5,460 nucleotides of DNA, taken from positions 1 to 5,460 of the forward strand of contig JABDKZ010000211.1 in NCBI GenBank assembly GCA_013001935.1, given 5' to 3'. The position numbers and the translations under genes were made by a program. The notes under the pieces were generated by a model. That model saw only the letters and a program-made list of their open reading frames with translations. It was not told the origin of the DNA and made no database searches. The stretch comes from Maribacter sp. (lineage in GTDB: Bacteria; Bacteroidota; Bacteroidia; Flavobacteriales; Flavobacteriaceae). Below, one piece after another: positions 1-5,460 of this stretch (positions are counted from its first letter, which is position 1; each line of letters starts with the position of its first letter).

Positions 1-2
1 TT

Positions 3-941
3 TTTTGTATTGGGGAATTACTCATTGATTTTGTTGCCGAAAAACAAGGCAATGACCTATCCAAAGCAGATGTTTTCACTAAAAAAGCAGGTGGCGCACC
101 TGCTAATGTAGCTTGTGCAATAGCCAAATTAGGCGGGCTGGGTAAGTTTATTGGCTGTGTGGGGAAAGATCAATTTGGTTCTTTTTTGCTCAGTGTATTA
201 GAGGAAAACCAGGTGGATATTAGTTTGGTTCAACGCTCAAAAACATTCACTACAATTGCTTTTGTATCAATCGCTGAAAATGGTGAACGTGATTTTGTTT
301 TTAGCCGAGGTGCTGATAAAAAATTAAAATACAGTTCTGCGGTAAAAAATTCATTCAAAGAAAATATTGTGCATTTTGGTGCCGCTACGGCCCTTCTCGG
401 TGGTGACTTGGAAGATGCTTACGGCAGGTATTTTTTTGATGCCCTAACCCAAGATGCCTTTATTAGTTTTGACCCTAATTTTCGCGGTGACCTTTGGCAA
501 GGTGAAGAAGAAATTTTCATTAAAAAATGCATGCCCTACGTGCAAAAGGCCCATTTGGCCAAGTTTAGTTTGGAAGAGGCCCAACTTTTATCAGGGAAAA
601 CCGATTTAGAGGAATGCTGTGCGGTCTTGCACGAAGTGGGAACCCAGGTTATTACCATTACTTTAGGTGGAGACGGCACTTTACTAAGTACCAAAAATGC
701 TAAACATACCATCCCAAGTATAAAAGTTAACCCTGTTGACACTACCGGTGCAGGGGATGCCTTTATAGGGTGTCTGCTCTACCAAATAGCTGCATTACAT
801 GATCCAATGGAAGTTCTTGAGAACACCGAACTGTTAATAGGGATGATACAAAAGGCTAACAAGGCAGGTGCAATAACAACCACTAATTTTGGGGCAATCC
901 CGTCACTGCCTAATCGAGAACAACTGCTTGCTATAGAATGA
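3..941 (+). CDS. PfkB-family carbohydrate kinase, probable fructokinase (5' end outside window)
   Basis: This cytoplasmic ATP-dependent sugar kinase probably converts fructose to fructose-6-phosphate. The frame is open from base 3 and gives 312 visible residues. They begin FCIGELLIDF, the usual first strand of fructokinases, so only about 5-8 residues are missing. A GTG at 159 could be taken as a start, but it is an internal valine: the conserved substrate-side motif GGAPANVA (visible residues 30-37) lies before it. Other PfkB marks are DPNFR (157-161), a TLGGDG segment, and the signature DTTGAGDAF (246-254), whose last Asp (D252) is the catalytic base and whose GAG forms the anion hole. GELLID plus GGAPANVA favours fructokinase over ribokinase, although 2-keto-3-deoxygluconate kinase is a possible alternative. 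The stop overlaps the amylosucrase start by ATGA, which supports fructose as substrate because amylosucrase releases it. Family assignment is firm; substrate is inferred from motif and neighbour. Confidence 0.9.
   Translation, partial: FCIGELLIDFVAEKQGNDLSKADVFTKKAGGAPANVACAIAKLGGLGKFIGCVGKDQFGSFLLSVLEENQVDISLVQRSKTFTTIAFVSIAENGERDFVFSRGADKKLKYSSAVKNSFKENIVHFGAATALLGGDLEDAYGRYFFDALTQDAFISFDPNFRGDLWQGEEEIFIKKCMPYVQKAHLAKFSLEEAQLLSGKTDLEECCAVLHEVGTQVITITLGGDGTLLSTKNAKHTIPSIKVNPVDTTGAGDAFIGCLLYQIAALHDPMEVLENTELLIGMIQKANKAGAITTTNFGAIPSLPNREQLLAIE
938..941 (+). other. ATGA start/stop overlap, kinase to amylosucrase
   Basis: The kinase stop TGA (939-941) shares bases with the amylosucrase ATG (938-940). 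No Shine-Dalgarno-like stretch precedes this ATG; the upstream bases read gcttgctatagaatg. Overlap of this kind usually means one transcript and translation of the second gene by ribosomes finishing the first, which would keep kinase and fructose-releasing enzyme in step. Confidence 0.85.
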
Positions 942-2872
942 ATCAAGCGAAACTACATCAAATCAATATTTTAGAAAATCAAGGTCCTAGGAAACCCGAG
1001 GATTTAGATATGCTCTTTGAACAAAGGCTCGCTACCAATCTTACAATTATAAAGGACCTGTTCTTCTCGCTCTATCCTGAAGCAAGCCACATGGGGTCTT
1101 TTAAGAAATTACTCCAGGAACTTCCTGTCCTATACAAGCAAAGACCAGAACCGCTCAAATTACAGGACATTGCGCGTTTAAAACAAGGGGATTGGTACCA
1201 ATCCGAACAAATTGTTGGCATGCAATTATATGTTGACCTTTTTAGTAAAGACCTGAAAGGACTTGAAGATAAACTCGGGTACTTTGAAAAATTGGGAGTG
1301 AATTTTATACACCTTATGCCCATTACACCAAGACCAAAAGGCGAAAACGACGGCGGTTATGCGGTAAACAGTTACCATAAAGTAGACAAGCGGTATGGCA
1401 CAAAATCAGCACTTTTGAGGCTTACCAAGAAAATGCGTGATAAAAACATGTACTTGATGCTTGATTTTGTCGCCAATCATACTTCCAACGAATTTCCTTG
1501 GGCCGAAAAGGCTATGGCAGGTAATTTCAAATATCAAGAGTATTACCATATTTATCCAGACCGAACTATACCTGATGAATTCGAAAAAACGCTTCCGGAA
1601 ATATTCCCGTTAACCTCTCCAGGTAATTTCACCTTTAACTCTAAAATGCAGAAATGGGTGATGACCGTTTTTAACCAATATCAATGGGACCTTAACTATT
1701 CAAATCCAGAGGTATTTATAGCCATGTTGGGCAATTTGCTGAAATTGGCGAATCTTGGTGTAGATGTAGTCCGTTTGGACGCTTTGGCATTTATGTGGAA
1801 AAAGCTTGGCACGCTTTCCCAGAACTTACCTGAGGCCCACAGTCTGATCTCCCTATTTAAAATGTGTTTGCAAGTCATTGCCCCAGGTGTTGTTTTTTTG
1901 GCAGAGGCTGTGGTAGCCCCGCATGAGATAATCAAATACTTTGGTTTGGGCACAATGAAAGGGAATGAGTGTGAAATTGCATACAATGCCACTCTGATGG
2001 CCTTGCTGTGGGATGCCATCGCCACAAAAAAAACAGCGTTGCTCTATAAAAACCTACAAAACCTGCCTAAAAAGCCCAAGGAAGCCACATGGGTCAATTA
2101 TCTACGTTGCCATGATGACATTGGTCTTGGGTTCGATGATCGTTACATTCATGAAATTGGCTGGGATGCCAAAAAACATCGTAAATTTCTATTGGACTAC
2201 TATTGCCAAAATATCGATTGGTCCCCGGCCAAAGGCGAGGTGTTTATGTATAATCCAAAAAATGGTGATGGTAGGATAACAGGAAGCTGTGCTTCGTTGT
2301 TAGGTTTGGAAAAAGCCCTTGAACAGAAGAATAAAGCCCAAATAAACCAGGCAATTGATAAAATAATCATGTTGCACGGCATTGTGATGTCTTATGGTGG
2401 CATTCCTTTAATCTATGCCGGAGATGAAATAGGTACATTAAACGACTATACCTACCTCAAGGACAATACCAAAAAAGAAGATAGCCGATGGATAAATAGG
2501 CCTCGTCAAGATTGGGAAATTGTTGAACGTCTTGATGCCAAGAAGAACTATCATTCTAGGATTTTCTTTGCATTACAGCAATTGATAAACTTACGTAAGC
2601 AAAATCCGGTTTTTTCAGATCATAACAACCTTATTCTATTTGATGGCCATAACCCACATGTATTCATTTATGAGAGAACCTCGGACGATGATGGGGGTGT
2701 TTTGGTAATATCTAATTTTTCTGAATCACCACAGGCAGTGACCAAAATTTCCTTGGGACCTTACGGATCAATAGCTAATCCAAAAGATTTGATTTCGGGA
2801 AGAACGGCTAAGTTCGTTGATGACAAATTGGAACTAAAACCATACCAACTATATTGGTTGTCAAAGGCCTAA
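938..2872 (+). CDS. Amylosucrase (GH13 sucrose glucosyltransferase)
   Basis: Amylosucrase moves glucose from sucrose onto a growing alpha-1,4-glucan and frees fructose, without a nucleotide sugar. The 644 residues are close to the 636 of the Neisseria polysaccharea enzyme (gene ams), which I recall as alignable nearly end to end. Visible parts are a helical N-terminal domain (about 1-90), a TIM barrel starting near IVGMQLYVD (92-100), a B-domain insertion (about 185-260), the amylosucrase-type B' insertion (about 395-460) and a C-terminal beta domain (about 555-644). Catalytic residues are nucleophile D281 (in VVRLDA), acid/base E323 (LAEA) and stabiliser D393 (CHDD). Pocket residues D138 (NDGGYAV), H181 (NHTS), F245, Q249, R415, R446 and R517 (DSRW) match those of the Neisseria enzyme, including the D-R salt bridge that closes the pocket. 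No signal peptide is seen, so it should be cytoplasmic. The related sucrose hydrolase of the same GH13 group is the main alternative. The start is fixed by the ATGA overlap with the kinase. Confidence 0.93.
   Translation: MNQAKLHQINILENQGPRKPEDLDMLFEQRLATNLTIIKDLFFSLYPEASHMGSFKKLLQELPVLYKQRPEPLKLQDIARLKQGDWYQSEQIVGMQLYVDLFSKDLKGLEDKLGYFEKLGVNFIHLMPITPRPKGENDGGYAVNSYHKVDKRYGTKSALLRLTKKMRDKNMYLMLDFVANHTSNEFPWAEKAMAGNFKYQEYYHIYPDRTIPDEFEKTLPEIFPLTSPGNFTFNSKMQKWVMTVFNQYQWDLNYSNPEVFIAMLGNLLKLANLGVDVVRLDALAFMWKKLGTLSQNLPEAHSLISLFKMCLQVIAPGVVFLAEAVVAPHEIIKYFGLGTMKGNECEIAYNATLMALLWDAIATKKTALLYKNLQNLPKKPKEATWVNYLRCHDDIGLGFDDRYIHEIGWDAKKHRKFLLDYYCQNIDWSPAKGEVFMYNPKNGDGRITGSCASLLGLEKALEQKNKAQINQAIDKIIMLHGIVMSYGGIPLIYAGDEIGTLNDYTYLKDNTKKEDSRWINRPRQDWEIVERLDAKKNYHSRIFFALQQLINLRKQNPVFSDHNNLILFDGHNPHVFIYERTSDDDGGVLVISNFSESPQAVTKISLGPYGSIANPKDLISGRTAKFVDDKLELKPYQLYWLSKA
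2869..2872. other. Convergent stop-codon overlap (CTAA)
   Basis: The four bases CTAA hold the TAA stop of amylosucrase (+ strand, 2870-2872) and the TAG stop of the AlbA_2 gene (- strand, 2871 down to 2869). There is no intergenic DNA between the two converging genes, and I found no GC-rich hairpin with a T-run within several tens of bases on either side. Transcription of either set must therefore end inside, or run antisense into, the opposite gene. Confidence 0.85.
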
Positions 2873-4005
2873 CTGTATTTCACTTTTCGCAAAATTCGCA
2901 ACGATTCCTTAAGTGAATGATGTACTTCTTGATTGGTCTTTTTTAATAGAACCCGTGCCTTTTCCATTTGAATCTTAGCCTCTTCAAATCCGTTTAAAAA
3001 ACATATGAGATAGGTGGCTGGCAAATGCGAGAGATCTTCTTTATCGTTAGGTTTCAAGGCTATATTTTTTTCCAACTTACGAAGAATGGCATTGTTCGTA
3101 TTGAAAATATGATAGAGGGTTTTTTTATCGTATTTCGGAGGGTCAAAAATCAATTCGCTTTGAATCTGATAGGTGCCATTATCCTCAAAAGTAATGTTCA
3201 TTTTTTCCAAGGGGTAATACTTTAACTTATTGGCCAACCCCAGGCGCACATACTCGATTGTTGTAAAGGTATCCTCATTAAACGCTACCGTAACCTCATC
3301 TAAGGTAGAGAAGAAAAGTTTTACCTGTTCGTTGATCAGCTCAATATCAACTCTGGAAAAATAGGTTTTGTCCTTGACTTTTTTAGCGTTTCCGGCCCAA
3401 CAGACCACAAATTGTTCCTTAAATACCTTATAGCTGCTTTCAAGATCCTTATGTCGATTGTTGAGAAAGTCGATAACGCCGTCCAAAGTCAATTCAATGT
3501 TGTTTCTGGCATGTTGTTCTATGGTTGCCACAGCTTTTGAATTTAGATCCTTTAGTTCAATGTCAAAAGCCTTTGGCATGCTAATACTACCTTCCCTAAA
3601 AAAAACAGAACCCCCATAATACTTCCAAATGTTCTTACGAAGGGCACAAACCTTGCCATTTGATTTTATGGTCACCAAACCTACAACCCTGCCTTCCTCT
3701 AAATGGGGAAACGGGATATTTTCATAGGCAATCAAAGGAGGATTGTCTAAATAGGCATTCACCAAATTCTGGATTTTGCTATCGTCGAAAAAATCGACGC
3801 CAACAATCTTATTGTCTTCATCCTCAACCCCAATAACAATGAAAGAATGATTCTTGGGGTTGCTGTTGGCCAAGGCACAAACATGTTTAAGAAATTTTGC
3901 TTTCCCTTCCTTATGACCAATATTTATAAACCGTTTTTTGTCGTAAAAGCTATTCTCATCATTATGGGCAAGGAGGTTTTTCACCAAAAGACGTTTGTTG
4001 ATCAT
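2869..4005 (-). CDS. AlbA_2/Schlafen-type putative nucleic-acid-binding protein (ATP-binding protein in many annotations)
   Basis: The 378-residue product has an N-terminal domain (about residues 10-148) resembling AlbA_2, the divergent AAA-4 or Schlafen-type domain. Visible landmarks are a degenerate E-x4-D-x-K (E17, D22, K24) in place of the usual E-x4-E-x-K, the helix end ALANS (44-48), the strand IVIGVED (56-62), IVGVD (67-71), and the late strand [10 protein letters not shown] (131-140). The usual glycine pair after the ANS/ANT motif is replaced by NPKN (49-52). Residues 150-378 match no domain I recognise. They look mixed alpha/beta and end in a Lys/Arg-rich, probably helical tail (335-378). 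No signal peptide or membrane segment is seen. The ATG overlaps the stop of the dehydrogenase upstream, so the two are probably co-translated. Related domains occur in transcription regulators, in defence proteins and in tRNA/RNA-cleaving Schlafens, but no such role can be assigned here. Family is moderately sure; function is unknown. Confidence 0.75.
   Translation of the reverse strand: MINKRLLVKNLLAHNDENSFYDKKRFINIGHKEGKAKFLKHVCALANSNPKNHSFIVIGVEDEDNKIVGVDFFDDSKIQNLVNAYLDNPPLIAYENIPFPHLEEGRVVGLVTIKSNGKVCALRKNIWKYYGGSVFFREGSISMPKAFDIELKDLNSKAVATIEQHARNNIELTLDGVIDFLNNRHKDLESSYKVFKEQFVVCWAGNAKKVKDKTYFSRVDIELINEQVKLFFSTLDEVTVAFNEDTFTTIEYVRLGLANKLKYYPLEKMNITFEDNGTYQIQSELIFDPPKYDKKTLYHIFNTNNAILRKLEKNIALKPNDKEDLSHLPATYLICFLNGFEEAKIQMEKARVLLKKTNQEVHHSLKESLRILRKVKYS
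4002..4005 (-). other. ATGA start/stop overlap, dehydrogenase to AlbA_2 gene
   Basis: On the - strand the dehydrogenase stop TGA and the AlbA_2 ATG share bases (TCAT on the + strand). The preceding purine-rich stretch AAGAAAGAACT is at most a weak ribosome binding site. Translational coupling is the likely consequence. Confidence 0.85.
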
Positions 4006-4757
4006 AGTTCTTTCTTGACTATTGTACTGCTGGCCTGTGCCGTTGGCATAACCACCAAATCGGCTATATTCACATGATAAGGACGGGTAACCACAAATAG
4101 AATAATATCGGCAATATCTTCAGGTCTTAAGGCCTGGAAACCCCTGTAGACCGTATCGGCCCTATTGGTATCGCCCTTAAAACGAACCTGACTGAATTCA
4201 GTCTCTACCAATCCCGGATTTACAGCGCCAACACGTATGCCATATTCATTAAGATCTAATCGCATGCCTTGGTTTATGGCATCAACAGCGTGTTTGCTAG
4301 CACAATATACATTGCCTTTCGGGTATACTTCCTTCCCTGCAGTAGACCCAATATTTATAATATGTCCGGCTTTCTTCGAAACCATATTGGGCAATATGGC
4401 CTTAGAAACATATAGTAATCCTTTAACGTTGATATCGATCATGGCATCCCAGTCATCCAGACTACCTTTCTCAATGGAATCCAGGCCATGCGCATTTCCC
4501 GCGTTATTTACAAGTATGTCTATCTTAGAGAAGCCAGAAGGTAGTGAACTGATATGTTTAGTAACCTCTTCCCTGTTTCGAACATCAAAGTTCAAGATAT
4601 GAATAGGTGTCTGCTCCCCCAGTTCCTTTTTCAGGATATCCAATCGGTCTTGCCTTCTTCCACAAAGCACTAATTTGAAATTATTTTTCGCGAAAAGTTG
4701 GGCGGTTGCACGACCTATACCGCTTGTGGCCCCTGTTATTAAAGCTGTTTTATTCAT
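4002..4757 (-). CDS. Short-chain dehydrogenase/reductase, YdfG-like (NADP-dependent 3-hydroxy acid dehydrogenase type)
   Basis: This classical cytoplasmic SDR oxidoreductase has 251 residues, the normal length. Its Rossmann fold shows the cofactor motif TGATSGIG (8-15), GRR (33-35, whose arginines after the second strand favour NADP over NAD), NNAG (84-87) and structural N110. The active site is S138 (NIGSTAG), Y151 and K155 (YCASK), followed by PG (181-182) and TEF (186-188). The stretches [30 protein letters not shown] and HVNI are those I recall from E. coli YdfG, which acts on L-allo-threonine, serine and malonic semialdehyde. The same substrates here are only a suggestion, since this subfamily is broad. 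The start is the ATG 15 bp after the aldo/keto reductase stop; the glycine motif follows at the expected distance. It lies in the middle of a three-gene reverse-strand set. Confidence 0.92.
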   Translation of the reverse strand: MNKTALITGATSGIGRATAQLFAKNNFKLVLCGRRQDRLDILKKELGEQTPIHILNFDVRNREEVTKHISSLPSGFSKIDILVNNAGNAHGLDSIEKGSLDDWDAMIDINVKGLLYVSKAILPNMVSKKAGHIINIGSTAGKEVYPKGNVYCASKHAVDAINQGMRLDLNEYGIRVGAVNPGLVETEFSQVRFKGDTNRADTVYRGFQALRPEDIADIILFVVTRPYHVNIADLVVMPTAQASSTIVKKEL

Positions 4758-4772
4758 TTTATTTCATCGATT
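4758..4772 (-). other. 15-bp gap upstream of the dehydrogenase
   Basis: On the - strand the gap reads AATCGATGAAATAAA directly before the ATG. It has no Shine-Dalgarno core and is A-rich, as is common before Bacteroidota genes. It is too short for a separate promoter, which supports one transcript with the aldo/keto reductase gene. Confidence 0.6.
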
Positions 4773-5459
4773 TTATGGTACTGGATGTCCAAGACTCGCT
4801 TCCAACAAAACAAACCAATCTTCCAAGTCCATTATTATATCCCTCGCCTTAAGGGCATCTGTTAAGCGCTCCTTTGTAGTGGTACCTACTACAGGAATTA
4901 ATTTTGCCGGATGCTTCATGATCCAAGCCAATAAAAGTTGGTCTTCGGTCGCATCATATTTATCCATCATAGGTTCTAATTCCCTTCGAATACGCTGTGT
5001 TTTTGGACTGTTTTCCTTAAAATAACTCCCTAACGGACTCCAAGACATGGCCAATCTATTGCTGGCTATACTATCATCTAATGTGCCATCATACATTACA
5101 GCATTTGAAGTCAAAGAAAACTCAACTTGGTTAGCCGCCATCGGCAATCTGGTCTCAAGCATTGCCAATTGACTCGGTGTGTAGTTAGATACCCCGATAT
5201 CCCGTATCTTGCCAGCTTTTAAAAGTGATTCAACTGCTTCCTTTACAACATCAGGGTCCATTAAAGGGCTGGGTCTGTGCAATAGCAACAAATCCAAATA
5301 ATCGGTTTTTAGGTTCTTAAGCGAATTCTCCGTAGACCAAATAATATGCTCTTTAGTGTAGTTGTAATGATTTACAATGCTTTTTCGGTTATCAGACATC
5401 AATTGTATACTGCATTTAGAAATCAGCTGTATCTCCTCCCTTTTTATTTTTGAATTGGT
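4773..5459 (-). CDS. Aldo/keto reductase, YdhF-like (COG4989 type), N-terminus outside window
   Basis: This is a cytoplasmic NADPH-dependent reductase of aldehydes or ketones; the physiological substrate is unknown. The frame stays open to the right edge and gives 228 visible residues, so about 70 N-terminal residues, including the catalytic Asp and Tyr, are missing compared with YdhF (298). Visible tetrad members are K15 (in LISKC) and H61 (LLLLHRPSP). Other family marks are DYLDLLLLHRP, GKIRDIGVSNYTPSQ (SN at 91-92), N110-Q111 (nicotinamide contacts), SWSPLG (139-144), and PVVGTTTKERL (189-199), which binds the 2'-phosphate side of NADP. The C-terminus SLGHPVP resembles the YdhF ending. A TTG at 5402 or ATG at 5399 should not be taken as the start, because it would remove the catalytic Lys and the homologous KREEIQLISKC stretch. 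It is probably co-transcribed with the dehydrogenase 15 bp downstream. Confidence 0.92.
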   Translation of the reverse strand, partial: TNSKIKREEIQLISKCSIQLMSDNRKSIVNHYNYTKEHIIWSTENSLKNLKTDYLDLLLLHRPSPLMDPDVVKEAVESLLKAGKIRDIGVSNYTPSQLAMLETRLPMAANQVEFSLTSNAVMYDGTLDDSIASNRLAMSWSPLGSYFKENSPKTQRIRRELEPMMDKYDATEDQLLLAWIMKHPAKLIPVVGTTTKERLTDALKARDIIMDLEDWFVLLEASLGHPVP

Positions 5460-5460
5460 A

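Noticed and set aside
884..891. TAATTTTG, matching the Bacteroidota -7 consensus TAnnTTTG, upstream of amylosucrase
   Set aside because: No TTG-type -33 element lies at the right spacing, it is inside the kinase coding sequence, and the genes overlap. Likely chance in AT-rich DNA.
159..941. Kinase start at the GTG at 159
   Set aside because: The frame is open to the left edge, and conserved fructokinase motifs (GELLID, GGAPANVA) precede this codon, so it is an internal valine.
1696..2025. 109-codon reverse-strand open frame inside amylosucrase
   Set aside because: It lies wholly antisense to a well-conserved catalytic region and shows no recognisable protein features.
3186..3193. TACTTTTG (- strand) promoter-like -7 element inside the AlbA_2 gene
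   Set aside because: The nearest TTG is only 14 bp upstream, shorter than the usual spacing, and no gene start follows downstream on that strand.
3847..4077. Forward 76-codon frame with AAGGAGG at 3970-3976
   Set aside because: It is hydrophobic by chance and antisense to AlbA_2 and SDR coding sequence; the AAGGAGG is internal to the frame and is not followed by a useful start codon.
4237..4602. 121-codon forward open frame opposite the dehydrogenase
   Set aside because: Antisense shadow of a conserved SDR gene, with no family resemblance or plausible start context.
4759..4767. Two-codon mini-ORF ATG AAA TAA (- strand) just before the dehydrogenase
   Set aside because: It fits in the 15-bp gap by chance in A-rich sequence, and nothing suggests it is translated.
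5397..5441. Shine-Dalgarno-like AGGGAGGAG (- strand, 5433-5441) followed by TTG/ATG at 5402/5399 as the aldo/keto reductase start
   Set aside because: The purine run encodes part of KREEIQLISKC, which matches the family and contains the catalytic Lys. Starting after it would give a truncated, inactive enzyme.

Overview
The window looks like chromosomal DNA of a Bacteroidota bacterium, most likely a flavobacterium (family Flavobacteriaceae). The base composition is AT-rich. Genes are packed with ATGA or near-zero spacing. Start codons are preceded by A-rich sequence and lack a clear Shine-Dalgarno motif. The Schlafen/AlbA_2-type protein resembles one I associate with flavobacteria. This placement is an inference from style and gene content; no rRNA or marker gene is present.

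Layout: two tandem gene sets converge on position ~2870. On the + strand, a PfkB-family sugar kinase, probably a fructokinase (its first few codons lie before the window), overlaps by ATGA a complete 644-residue GH13 amylosucrase. Together they form a coherent cytoplasmic sucrose route. Amylosucrase transfers the glucosyl unit of sucrose onto an alpha-1,4-glucan and releases fructose, and the kinase traps the fructose as fructose-6-phosphate. On the - strand, transcription enters from the right edge. A YdhF-like aldo/keto reductase (N-terminus outside the window) is followed after 15 bp by a YdfG-like short-chain dehydrogenase. That gene overlaps by ATGA a 378-residue protein with an N-terminal AlbA_2/Schlafen-type domain. 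The two reductases are probably NADP-dependent, but their substrates cannot be read from sequence.

The two sets meet tail to tail with a 4-bp stop-codon overlap (CTAA), leaving no room for an intergenic terminator. No non-coding stretch longer than 15 bp exists. I found no RNA gene, mobile element, CRISPR array, convincing promoter or intrinsic terminator; the promoters of both sets must lie outside the window.

Most of the window is ordinary, well-recognised metabolism. The parts most worth a second look are the AlbA_2 protein (degenerate N-terminal motif, unrecognised C-terminal half, coupling to a reductase), the predicted sucrose-to-glucan operon in a probable flavobacterium, and the terminator-less convergent junction. 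I saw no evidence for a wholly new system.
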